This document shows positions 22,690 through 33,779 of a stretch of 64,000 nt of DNA, piece after piece. Below the pieces are notes generated by a model. The model ran no database searches. It saw nothing but the letters and a program-made list of their open reading frames with translations, and was not told where the DNA came from. The stretch's first letter is position 1. Each line of letters starts with the position of its first letter. Source of the DNA: Nemertoderma westbladi (Eukaryota; Xenacoelomorpha; Nemertodermatida; Nemertodermatidae). The stretch lies in assembly GCA_032718475.1 (NCBI GenBank), contig JAUCBJ010008776.1:1-64000 (forward strand). The letters run 5' to 3'. A program made the position numbers and the translations under genes.

Positions 22690-22942
22690 ACTGTCAGAAG
22701 GTCAAGCAAAAAAAGCAAACAGTCAGCCGAAGCCGGAGGTGACCCGAAGGCTCCTCTTTCGATAGCTGCTACCCGAGGGTAGGGGTGGGTGCTACTCCTA
22801 TCCCAAGATTTGCTCCAAGTTATTTAACTGGTACTCATTTTATCGACCCATGTGGATGAAAGGCTGAGTGGACCCTGGCGGGGCTGAACCTACAACCATT
22901 AGATTGCAGGCCCGGCGCTCAACCAACTGAGCTACCCCGCCT
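22690..22942 (-). mobile_element. tRNA-derived SINE
   Basis: On the minus strand, 22941-22877 is tRNA-like. It starts GGCGGGGTAGCTCAGTTGG, which contains an RNA polymerase III A box, and later has GGTTCAGCCCC, a B-box-like element. It continues into a body containing GGGTCGATAAAATGAGTACC and ends in a T-rich tract. Transcription would be by Pol III, with mobilisation by a LINE. The tRNA head is altered in the T arm, so I do not call it a functional tRNA gene. Confidence 0.7.
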
Positions 22943-23162
22943 TCTTTTTTTCTATTTTATTGGAGTTTATTCTTGGGAAATGACTAGAAGGGAGTACGAT
23001 AAAGTCCCTCGATACTGCCTGAGATTTGGTTGCGGATCCCTTCAACGGGGCCGCCCATCTATATATAAACGGATGAGGTGTCAGCTTTACCTGCTGATTG
23101 GTGATCCTTCCTAATTCCAACTTGGTTTTTGCTGGCAACTCTGCACGACACCTAAACTCTCC

Positions 23163-24412
23163 TCATTTGAATCCGGTGTGATCGCCGATTATGTTAAGAT
23201 TATCTGTGTAGGCGTCGAGCATCCATAATAGAACGACCTCTGGTTCGCAGAGGGACGGTGTTACACACATATTCATCCTTCCAATAACCTTCGTGGGGTC
23301 TTGCTCTCTATTAATCTCTAAGTCCCATACCATAAGAGGAACACACACCTTCACCTGCGATTTAGGCAGGAATGTCGCGAAGGACTGTAATATGAATGAT
23401 AACCCATTCTTGAAGTCTTCGTTCTCCATTTTGGCCATTTCTTGACCAAAAGTCTTTATTAGTTCCTTCTGCTCTATTCTTACAGAGCAATCCATTATTC
23501 CATCGATAACCTTCGCTGCCTTGGTGGCCCCGGCCTTATTAACGGCTACTACTTGCGCACGCGCGCTGTCCTTTGCTAGAACTCGTCGCCCCCCCTTCTT
23601 CCCAATGGAATTGTTGTTTAATCGCTTTAAATTAACCTTTCCTCGATGAGAACTTAGAGCTTTCAACTTGTATACCAACCCGAGGTTTTTCTGGTATTTA
23701 ACCTGGTCATTCTTTTCCAGGGCGCAGCCCTTTATCCCAAACACTCTCAACGTATCTCTTACTTTCATTGTCGAATCGTTAGTTAACTTCATTCTTGTAG
23801 GGTTCACTGTTGCCCTGTATCTAGTAGCCACTTCAGAGAACAATCCCAATCCTTTTTTGAGTGTCTCCAGTCTTTTCTTGATAATTTCTGCCTCTACGGC
23901 AGTCGGCCCGTACTCTCCGAAGTTGAAGTCTTTCCCAGCTGTGAGTATTCTCAGTAGGGCTGAAGCCACTAAACTAATGTTTAGTTTCCGAATAACGAGT
24001 CTTCCATCAGTCGATAATAACCTGATTGTTTGATGGAAAGTGTCAGTAGAATCCTCATAGAGGGCTTCCCCAGAATAATTAGCCAGGTACTCGTCCCACT
24101 TTTTATCAGTTTTCTCTTCCTCTTGTCCTTCTCTTTGCCATTTGGTCTTGGCATCTGCAAGCTTCATCTTATTCTTAGGTACAATTACCTGAAGATTCCC
24201 GCCTACAACGCGTAGCAGGCCCCAAGCCCGCTTGATTAATGTCATCGCGTCGATTCCCGTTTCAAATATGGTGTATAGGTTGTCTCGATTGCAAACTAGC
24301 GTCATGATGGCCTTGGAGAAACTCATTAACAACTCATAGCCAGTAACCCGCTTATCTTTCTCTGTCTGAGGCCATCCCGGGAATTGGGTTATAAGGTTCC
24401 TGAGGGTAATAG
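23163..24412 (-). CDS. Unrecognised basic protein, array copy 1 (complete C-terminus, no N-terminus)
   Basis: The open frame spans about 410 codons, of which 389 follow a TTG at 24332. The upstream frame is open to the junction at 24412 but lacks the first ~80 residues found in copy 5. The protein is predicted to be helical, with charged segments such as KKRLETLKKGLGLF and a strongly basic stretch near 23560-23660 (KVNLKRLNNNSIGKKGG). I do not recognise the family. The basic region would suit RNA or DNA binding, and a nucleoprotein-like viral or element-derived origin is possible but untested. This copy lacks the 4-base and 1-base insertions that break the frame in copies 2-5. Confidence 0.55.
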
Positions 24413-25269
24413 TTGTAATATACTTGCTTTTCCAACCGCCTCGTCGATATATAATATAATAAAACTAAAAAGTTGAATTAATAAATAAATATTATTTATG
24501 TATTAATTAATCATATATATCCCTTAAAATCGTCGCGAATTAAATCTGAAATGTCTATAATAGCAGCTTTATCAAAGCGAAACCTTTGGATAAGTTCTTT
24601 GTCACTGAAAACGTCGAATGGGTGGTCTTTACTTCTTAATATACGCTCACGATTTTTGCTTTTGCTTTGCATAATTTTCAGGCAATAATGGTTCATCATC
24701 TTCATTTCTCGTTTTTGAAAAAATATCGTCATCATCGTTTGAAATGTCGCTAAATGGGAATATACTTAGGTAACAATATATGCAAAATAAACTAGCGTTG
24801 TAGGATATGTCTGCACATGTTCCACATTGAAAATGGTAGTCGCATTTACAAATAGAACATGTAATTTTTTTATCTGATTTTTGAAATGGTGCAAAACAAA
24901 AGTCGCAAGATGCAGGTCTGTCATTGAATGGCATTAGATAATAATAAAGTAGAGCAAAAAGGTGGAGCGGCAAATAAAAGTCCGTTAACAGTACAATTTA
25001 GCACGGAAAAAGAAAATATATAGACAGGTAGGCCACTATATATAGCACGTTGTTAACTATTCACTGGCAGAAATAAACAGTAATATAAATTTAAGCAGAA
25101 TATTATAAGTATGGGCGGAGGGGAAGTCTATTATAAAATGAATTATTTTAATCTATTTTTAAATATTTAATTTATGCTTAGTAGATGTAATACTAAATAT
25201 CAGTATATGAACAAGATCCTCTGAGTCATAAAAATTTCTAAAAAAAAATATATACTCAAACCCCATATG
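24413..25269 (-). pseudogene. Harbinger-like transposase N-terminal fragment with zinc-finger-like ORF, array segment 1
   Basis: Two overlapping minus-strand frames occur. The first (24973 to 24647) has CDFCF, CSICKCDYHFQC and FCIYC, a cysteine/histidine pattern like a PHD or related zinc finger, then an acidic tail. The second (24735 to 24511) has RSKDHPFDVFSDKELIQRF and IIDISDLIRDD, which resembles the start of HARBI1-type transposases. The frames differ, so an intron or a frameshift separates them. No DDE catalytic domain follows. Almost the same sequence recurs four more times in the array. Confidence 0.55.
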
Positions 25270-26364
25270 TCCCATACCATAAGAGGAACACACACCTTCA
25301 CCTGCGATTTAGGCAGGAATGTCGCGAAGGACTGTAATATGAATGATAACCCATTCTTGAAGTCTTCGTCCTCCATTTTGGCCATTTATTGACCAAAAGT
25401 CTTTATTAGTTCCTTCTGCTCTATTCTTACAGAGCTATCCATTATTCCATCGATAACCTTTGCTGCCTTGGTGGCCCCGGCCTTATTAATGGCTACTACT
25501 TGCGCACGCGCGCTGTCCTTTGCTAGAACTCGTCGCCCCCCCTTCTTCCCAATGGAATTGTTGTTTAATCGCTTTAAATTAACCTTTCCTCGATGAGAAC
25601 TTAGAGCTTTCAACTTGTATACCAACCCGAGGTTTTTCTGGTATTTAAACCTGGTCATTCTTTTCCAGGGCGCAGCCCTTTATCCCAAACACTCTCACTC
25701 AACGCATCTCTTACTTTCATTGTCGAATCGTTAGTTAACTTCATTCTTGTAGGGTTCACAATTGCCCTGTATCTAGTAGCCACTTCAGAGAACAATCCCA
25801 ATCCTTTTTTGAGTGTCTCCAGTCTTTTCGTGATAATTTCTGCCTCTACGGCAGTCGGCCCGTACTCTCCGAAGTTGAAGTCTTTCCCAGCTGTGAGTAT
25901 TCTCAGTAGGGCTGAAGCCACTAAACTAATGTTTAGTTTCCGAATAACGAGTCTTCCATCAGTCGATAATAACCTGATTGTTTGATGGAAAGTGTCAGTA
26001 GAATCCTCATAGAGGGCTTCCCCAGGATAATTAGCCAGGTACTCATCCCACTTTTTATCAGTTTTTTCATCCTCTTGTCCTTTTCTTTGCCATTTGGTCT
26101 TGGCATCTGCAAGCTTCATCTTATTCTTAGGTACAATTACCTGAAGATTCCCGCTTACAACGCGTAGCAGGCCCCAAGCCCGCTTGATTAATGTCATCGC
26201 GTCGATTCCCGTTTCAAATATGGTGTATAGGTTGTCTCGATTGCAAACTAGCGTCATGATGGCCTTGGAAAAACTCATTAACAACTCATAGCCAGTAACC
26301 CGCTTATCTTTCTCTGTCTGAGGCCATCCCGGGAATTGGGTTATAAGGTTCCTGAGGGTAATAG
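25270..26364 (-). pseudogene. Unrecognised basic protein, array copy 2
   Basis: Same gene as copy 1 but bounded on both sides by Harbinger-like segments. It begins within the segment ITLRNLITQ and ends after VPLMVWD, so it lacks about 80 N-terminal and about 45 C-terminal residues. A 4-base insertion near 25695 and an extra A near 25648 shift the frame, giving ORFs 26284-25655, 25658-25386 and 25385-25200. Its translation is the same as that of copy 3. Confidence 0.75.
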
Positions 26365-27221
26365 TTGTAATATACTTGCTTTTCCAACCGCCTCGTCGAT
26401 ATATAATATAATAAAACTAAAAAGTTGAATTAATAAATAAATATTATTTATGTATTAATTAATCATATATATCCCTTAAAATCGTCGCGAATTAAATCTG
26501 AAATGTCTATAATAGCAGCTTTATCAAAGCGAAACCTTTGGATAAGTTCTTTGTCACTGAAAACGTCGAATGGGTGGTCTTTACTTCTTAATATACGCTC
26601 ACGATTTTTGCTTTTGCTTTGCATAATTTTCAGGCAATAATGGTTCATCATCTTCATTTCTCGTTTTTGAAAAAATATCGTCATCATCGTTTGAAATGTC
26701 GCTAAATGGGAATATACTTAGGTAACAATATATGCAAAATAAACTAGCGTTGTAGGATATGTCTGCACATGTTCCACATTGAAAATGGTAGTCGCATTTA
26801 CAAATAGAACATGTAATTTTTTTATCTGATTTTTGAAATGGTGCAAAACAAAAGTCGCAAGATGCAGGTCTGTCATTGAATGGCATTAGATAATAATAAA
26901 GTAGAGCAAAAAGGTGGAGCGGCAAATAAAAGTCCGTTAACAGTACAATTTAGCACGGAAAAAGAAAATATATAGACAGGTAGGCCACTATATATAGCAC
27001 GTTGTTAACTATTCACTGGCAGAAATAAACAGTAATATAAATTTAAGCAGAATATTATAAGTATGGGCGGAGGGGAAGTCTATTATAAAATGAATTATTT
27101 TAATCTATTTTTAAATATTTAATTTATGCTTAGTAGATGTAATACTAAATATCAGTATATGAACAAGATCCTCTGAGTCATAAAAATTTCTAAAAAAAAA
27201 TATATACTCAAACCCCATATG
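26365..27221 (-). pseudogene. Harbinger-like fragment, array segment 2
   Basis: Repeat of segment 1, offset by 1,952 bases. It carries the same zinc-finger-like ORF (26925-26599) and the same HARBI1-like start (26687-26463), including the same frame break. Confidence 0.6.
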
Positions 27222-28316
27222 TCCCATACCATAAGAGGAACACACACCTTCACCTGCGATTTAGGCAGGAATGTCGCGAAGGACTGTAATATGAATGATA
27301 ACCCATTCTTGAAGTCTTCGTCCTCCATTTTGGCCATTTATTGACCAAAAGTCTTTATTAGTTCCTTCTGCTCTATTCTTACAGAGCTATCCATTATTCC
27401 ATCGATAACCTTTGCTGCCTTGGTGGCCCCGGCCTTATTAATGGCTACTACTTGCGCACGCGCGCTGTCCTTTGCTAGAACTCGTCGCCCCCCCTTCTTC
27501 CCAATGGAATTGTTGTTTAATCGCTTTAAATTAACCTTTCCTCGATGAGAACTTAGAGCTTTCAACTTGTATACCAACCCGAGGTTTTTCTGGTATTTAA
27601 ACCTGGTCATTCTTTTCCAGGGCGCAGCCCTTTATCCCAAACACTCTCACTCAACGCATCTCTTACTTTCATTGTCGAATCGTTAGTTAACTTCATTCTT
27701 GTAGGGTTCACAATTGCCCTGTATCTAGTAGCCACTTCAGAGAACAATCCCAATCCTTTTTTGAGTGTCTCCAGTCTTTTCGTGATAATTTCTGCCTCTA
27801 CGGCAGTCGGCCCGTACTCTCCGAAGTTGAAGTCTTTCCCAGCTGTGAGTATTCTCAGTAGGGCTGAAGCCACTAAACTAATGTTTAGTTTCCGAATAAC
27901 GAGTCTTCCATCAGTCGATAATAACCTGATTGTTTGATGGAAAGTGTCAGTAGAATCCTCATAGAGGGCTTCCCCAGGATAATTAGCCAGGTACTCATCC
28001 CACTTTTTATCAGTTTTTTCATCCTCTTGTCCTTTTCTTTGCCATTTGGTCTTGGCATCTGCAAGCTTCATCTTATTCTTAGGTACAATTACCTGAAGAT
28101 TCCCGCTTACAACGCGTAGCAGGCCCCAAGCCCGCTTGATTAATGTCATCGCGTCGATTCCCGTTTCAAATATGGTGTATAGGTTGTCTCGATTGCAAAC
28201 TAGCGTCATGATGGCCTTGGAAAAACTCATTAACAACTCATAGCCAGTAACCCGCTTATCTTTCTCTGTCTGAGGCCATCCCGGTAATTGGGTTATAAGG
28301 TTCCTGAGGGTAATAG
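27222..28316 (-). pseudogene. Unrecognised basic protein, array copy 3
   Basis: Offset by 1,952 bases from copy 2. The ORFs 28236-27607, 27610-27338 and 27337-27152 translate identically to those of copy 2, including the shared frameshifts and both truncation points. Near-identity implies very recent amplification, gene conversion or an assembly duplication. Confidence 0.75.
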
Positions 28317-29175
28317 TTGTAATATACTTGCTTTTCCAACCGCCTCGTCGATGTATAATATAATAAAACTAAAAAGTTGAATTAATAAATAAATATTATT
28401 TATGTATTAATTAATCATATATATCCCTTAAAATCGTCGCGAATTAAATCTGAAATGTCTATAATAGCAGCTTTATCAAAGCGAAACCTTTGGATAAGTT
28501 CTTTGTCACTGAAAACGTCGAATGGGTGGTCTTTACTTCTTAATATACGCTCACGATTTTTGCTTTTGCTTTGCACAATTTTCAGGCAATAATGGTTCAT
28601 CATCTTCATTTCTCGTTTTTTGAAAAAATATCGTCATCATCGTTTGAAATGTCGCTAAATGGGAATATACTTAGGTAACAATATATGCAAAATAAACTAG
28701 CGTTGTAGGATATGTCTGCACATGTTCCACATTGAAAATGGTAGTCGCATTTACAAATAGAGCATGTAATTTTTTTATCTGATTTTTGAAATGGTGCAAA
28801 ACAAAAGTCGCAAGATGCAGGTCTGTCATTGATTGGCATTAGATAATAATAAAGTAGAGCAAAAAGGTGGAGCGGCAAATAAAAGTCCGTTAACAGTACA
28901 ATTTAGCACGGAAAAAGAAAATATATAGACAGGTAGGCCACTATATATAGCACGTTGTTAACTATTCACTGGCAGAAATAAACAGTAATATAAATTTAAG
29001 CAGAATATTATAAGTATGGGCGGAGGGGAAGTCTATTATAAAATGAATTATTTTAATCTATTTTTAAATATTTAATATATGCTTAGTAGATGTAATACTA
29101 AAATATCAGTATATGAACAAGATCCTCTGAGTCATAAAAATTTCTAAAAAAAAAATATATACTCAAACCCCATAT
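28317..29175 (-). pseudogene. Harbinger-like fragment, array segment 3
   Basis: Same content as segment 1. An extra T near 28621 shortens the zinc-finger-like ORF (28878-28606), and an ATG-to-GTG type difference shortens the HARBI1-like ORF to 28609-28415. Confidence 0.6.
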
Positions 29176-30272
29176 GTGTCCCATACCATAAGAGGAACAC
29201 ACACCTTCACCTGCGATTTAGGCAGGAATGTCGCGAAGGACTGTAATATGAATGATAACCCATTCTTGAAGTCTTCGTTCTCCATTTTGGCCATTTCTTG
29301 ACCAAAAGTCTTTATTAGTTCCTTCTGCTCTATTCTTACAGAGCTATCCATTATTCCATCGATAACCTTTGCTGCCTTGGTGGCCCCGGCCTTATTAATG
29401 GCTACTACTTGCGCACGCGTGCTGTCCTTTGCTAGAACTCGTTGCCCCCCCTTCTTCCCAATGGAATTGTTGTTTAATCGCTTTAAATTAACCTTTCCTC
29501 GATGGGAACTTAGAGCTTTCAACTTGTATACCAACCCGAGGTTTTTCTGGTATTTAAACCTGGTCATTCTTTTCCAGGGCGCAGCCCTTTATCCCAAACA
29601 CTCTCACTCAACGCATCTCTTACTTTCATTTTCGAATCGTTAGTTAACTTCATTCTTGTAGGGTTCACAATTGCCCTGTATCTAGTAGCCACTTCAGAGA
29701 ACAATCCCAATCCTTTTTTGAGTTTCTCCAGTCTTTTCTTGATAATTTCTGCCTCTACGGCAGTCGGCCCGTACTCTCCGAAGTTGAAGTCTTTCCCAGC
29801 TGTGAGTATTATCAGTAGGGCTGAAGCCACTAAACTAATGTTTAGTTTCCGAATAACGATTCTTCCATCAGTTGATAATAACCTGATTGTTTGATGGAAA
29901 GTGTCAGTAGAATCCTCATAGAGGGCTTCCCCAGGATAATTAGCCAGGTACTCGTCCCACTTTTTATCAGTTTTCTCATCCTCTTGTCCTTCTCTTTGCC
30001 ATTTGGTCTTGGCATCTGCAAGCTTCATCTTATTCTTAGGTACAATTACCTGAAGATTCCCGCCTACAACGCGTAGCAGACCCCAAGCCCGCTTGATTAA
30101 TGTCATCGCGTCGATTCCCGTTTCAAATATGGTGTATAGGTTGTCTCGATTGAAACTAGCGTCATGATGGCCTTGGAGAAACTCATTAACAACTCATAGC
30201 CAGTAACCCGCTTATCTTTCTCTGTCTGAGGCCATCCCGGGAATTGGGTTATAAGGTTCCTGAGGGTAATAG
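29176..30272 (-). pseudogene. Unrecognised basic protein, array copy 4
   Basis: Same truncated body and shared frameshifts as copies 2 and 3. It has a few private substitutions, and one base is lost near 30151 (TTGAAACTAGC instead of TTGCAAACTAGC). ORFs are 30106-29564 and 29567-29163; the junction-proximal stop seen in copies 2 and 3 is absent, so the second ORF continues to VPLMVWD. Confidence 0.75.
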
Positions 30273-31124
30273 TTGTAATATACTTGCTTTTCCAACTGCC
30301 TCGTCGATATATAATATAATAAAACTAAAAAGTTGAATTAATAAATAAATATTATTTATGTATTAATTAATCATATATATCCCTTAAAATCGTCGCGAAT
30401 TAAATCTGAAATGTCTATAATAGCAGCTTTATCAAAGCGAAACCTTTGGATAAGTTCTTTGTCACTGAAAACATCGAATGGGTGGTCTTTACTTCTTAAT
30501 ATACGCTCACGATTTTTGCTTTTGCTTTGCATAATTTTCAGGCAATAATGGTTCATCATCTTCATTTCTCGTTTTTGAAAAAATATCGTCATCATCGTTT
30601 GAAATGTCGCTAAATGGGAATATACTTAGGTAACAATATATGCAAAATAAACTAGCGTTGTAGGATATGTCTGCACATGTTCCACATTGAAAATGGTAGT
30701 CGCATTTACAAATAGAACATGTAATTTTTTTATCTGATTTTTGAAATGGTGCAAAACAAAAGTCGCAAGATGCAGGTCTGTCATTGAATGGCATTAGATA
30801 ATAATAAAGTAGAGCAAAAAGGTGGAGCGGCAAATAAAAGTCCGTTAACAGTACAATTTAGCACGGAAAAAGAAAATATATAGACAGGTAGGCCACTATA
30901 TATAGCATGTTGTTAACTATTCACTGGCAGAAATAAACAGTAATATAAATTTAAGCAGAATATTATAAGTATGGGCGGAGGGGAAGTCTATTATAAAATG
31001 AATTATTTTAATCTATTTTTAAATATTTAATATATGCTTAGTAGATGTAATACTAAATATCAGTATATGAACAAGATCCTCTGAGTCATAAAAATTTCTA
31101 AAAAAAAAATATATACTCAAACCT
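30273..31124 (-). pseudogene. Harbinger-like fragment, array segment 4
   Basis: Repeat of segment 1 with ORFs 30833-30507 and 30595-30371. Its left junction with copy 5 is about 20 bases shorter than the other junctions: the CCATATGTCCCATACCATAAG block is missing. Confidence 0.6.
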
Positions 31125-32441
31125 CAAGGAACACACACCTTCACCTGCGATTTAGGCAGGAATGTCGCGAAGGACTGTAATATGAATGATAACCCATTCT
31201 TGAAGTCTTTGTCCTCCATTTTGGCCATTTATTGACCAAAACTCTTTATTAGTTCCTTCTGCTCTATTCTTACAGAGCTATCCATTATTCCATCGATAAC
31301 CTTTGCTGCCTTGGTGGCCCCGGCCTTATTAATGGCTACTACTTGCGCACGCGCGCTGTCTTTGCTAGAACTCGTCGCCCCCCCCCCCTTCTTCCCAATG
31401 GAATTGTTGTTTAATCGCTTTAAATTAACCTTTCCTCGATGAGAACTTAGAGCTTTCAACTTGTATACCAACCCGAGGTTTTTCTGGTATTTAAACCTGG
31501 TCATTCTTTTCCAGGGTGCAGCCCTTTATCCCAAACACTCTCACTCAACGCATCTCTTACTTTCATTTTCGAATCGTTAGTTAACTTCATTCTTGTAGGG
31601 TTCACAATTGCCCTGTATCTAGTAGCCACTTCAGAGAACAATCCCAATCCTTTTTTGAGTGTCTCCAGTCTTTTCTTGATAATTTCTGCCTCTACGGCAG
31701 TCGGCCCGTACTCTCCGAAGTTGAAGTCTTTCCCAGCTGTGAGTATTCTCAGTAGGGCTGAAGCCACTAAACTAATGTTTAGTTTCCGAATAACGATTCT
31801 TCCATCAGTTGATAATAACCTGATTGTTTGATGAAAAGTGTCAGTAGAATCCTCATAGAGGGCTTCCCCAGGATAATTAGCCAGGTACTCGTCCCACTTT
31901 TTATCAGTTTTCTCATCCTCTTGTCCTTTTCTTTGCCATTTGGTCTTGGCATCTGCAAGCTTCATCTTATTCTTAGGTACAATTACCTGAAGATTCCCGC
32001 CTACAACGCGTAGCAGGCCCCAAGCCCGCTTGATTAATGTCATCGCGTTTCAAATATGGTTTATAGGTTGTCTCAATTGCAAACTAGCGTCATGATGGCC
32101 TTGGAGAAACTCATTAACAACTCATAGCCAGTAACCCGCTTATCTTTCTCTGTCTGAGGCCATCCCGGTAATTGGGTTATAAGGTTCCTGAGGGTAATAG
32201 CGTCGTCGGCGCCAATCACTATCTCGACAATTTTATCCAGCAGTGTTGCTTGGTCTACGTCAAATTCTGCAACCACTTGGGCATTTGGCCCCTGTACTAC
32301 TTGCTTCTTTGTTGCTGGGGCTCGTCCCCCATTGGATGCCGATCTTTTTTCACTAGATGGCCCTTGTTGTCCATCGTTCGTCTCCATGTTGACATCAGAA
32401 GTGTACATTGCTGAAGTCCCAGCTGCTTTGTTATATGCCAT
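31125..32441 (-). pseudogene. Unrecognised basic protein, array copy 5 (carries the true N-terminus)
   Basis: This is the only copy that reads through into an initiator: ATG 32439-32441 begins MAYNKAAGTSAMYTSDVN, followed by a polar, disordered-looking ~50 residues and then the segment leading into ITLRNLITQ. A 10-base deletion near 32047, the shared 4-base and 1-base insertions, and extra C residues near 31380 break the frame. The C-terminal end is truncated as in copies 2-4. A short AT-rich leader with TATATATTTTTCACC lies upstream on the minus strand. Confidence 0.7.
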
Positions 32442-32593
32442 TTTATATAGAATGGTTAGTTTAATAATTTGTATAAACCTCTTGCTATTGCTAGGCTTAG
32501 CTTTTGTAGTTGCTTTTGTAGCTTTGTTGTTTTTTGTTAGCAGAAGGTCAAATATTGGTGAAAAATATATATAATTTAACTAAATTTAATTTA

Positions 32594-32836
32594 TTGTAAT
32601 ATACTTGCTTTTCCAACCGCCTCGTCGATATATAATATAATAAAACTAAAAAGTTGAATAAATAAATAAATATTATTTATGTATTAATTAATCATATATA
32701 TCCCTTAAAATCGTCGCGAATTAAATCTGAAATGTCTATAATAGCAGCTTTATCAAAGCGAAACCTTTGGATAAGTTCTTTGTCACTGAAAACGTCGAAT
32801 GGGTGGTCTTTACTTCTTAATATACGCTCACGATTT
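32594..32836 (-). pseudogene. Harbinger-like fragment, array segment 5 (partial)
   Basis: The first ~243 bases of the segment recur beyond the N-terminal end of copy 5, up to the HARBI1-like ORF region, and then stop abruptly before the zinc-finger-like part. This fixes the right edge of the array. Confidence 0.7.
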
Positions 32837-33400
32837 ACTGCATTTGCGTTATGCTGTCAAGCGTCAACATCAAATGCACTGACATATTAATAAATAAACT
32901 TGCTTGTGTAAGATACCGAAAAAAAAACATTAACTAATACAAAATAATATATTTCTAGAATATAATTAGGGTAATATATCGCCATGGAGGCAACCCTCTA
33001 CGTTTTTTGGACTTTGAAGCTAGTCACTTTTAATGATCATTAGAAATTCTTTATTAAATAAATTTAGATTTAATGATAACACAAATAACAAAATCATAAC
33101 TACAGCATACAGTGGAACCTTAGCTTATAGATTGATAGATAGGTTTAAACAATAGATTTAAATAGGATTCAACGAATAGAGTGAGTAATAGTAAATAGTA
33201 TGATTATTCTAGTATATATATATCTATTCATATATTCATTGTTCTAGAACAAATGTTGCCACAAAAAATGACAAGATATTAATGATGTTATGGTACAAAA
33301 ATATATAATGCATTGTTGTTATAGCCTTTAATAGCAACTAAAAGGTGCTTCGAAGTAACTTTTAACCCCTATAGTGGTTCCATAGAAAATAGTTGTCTTA
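32837..33400. other. AT-rich spacer
   Basis: No gene or repeat family recognised. TATA-type simple sequence lies near 33215. Confidence 0.5.
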
Positions 33401-33630
33401 AGGCCATGATACACCACAGGAGCGGCGTGCGGCAGCGGCGAGCGGCCGCGGCATGTGGCCACTTTTTAAAAATAGAACACATTATTTTCGATGGGTGATG
33501 ATACACCACAAATGGCTGCTGCCGCTCGCCGCTCCTATAGTGTATCATACTAAAAGTCGCCGCTCACATCGCCCGCTCGACGCGGCCGCCCGCTGCTGCC
33601 ACTCGCCGCTCCTGTGGTGTATCATGGCCT
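33401..33630. mobile_element. Harbinger-type MITE with perfect 28-bp inverted ends
   Basis: The left terminus AGGCCATGATACACCACAGG and the right terminus CCTGTGGTGTATCATGGCCT are exact complements and pairing extends to about 28 bp. TTA flanks both sides (33398-33400 and 33631-33633), the target duplication expected of PIF/Harbinger. Further inverted copies of the end motif lie inside (near 33508 and 33535), and the interior is CG-rich. Confidence 0.8.
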
Positions 33631-33779
33631 TTACTAAAACGCTTTTAGCAGACTAAAAGCGCTTTTAGGTTAAAAGGGTGTCAAGCAACTTTATTAAGCT
33701 AATAGCGTTATTTAAAGTTTTTTAAAAGCGCTTTTAACTAATAGGGGTTAAGTAGGGCGTCCAGCAACCCACCCCTGTA

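Noticed and set aside
22877-22941. A functional tRNA gene
   Set aside because: The acceptor ends pair, but the T arm does not fold properly and the sequence continues into a SINE body.
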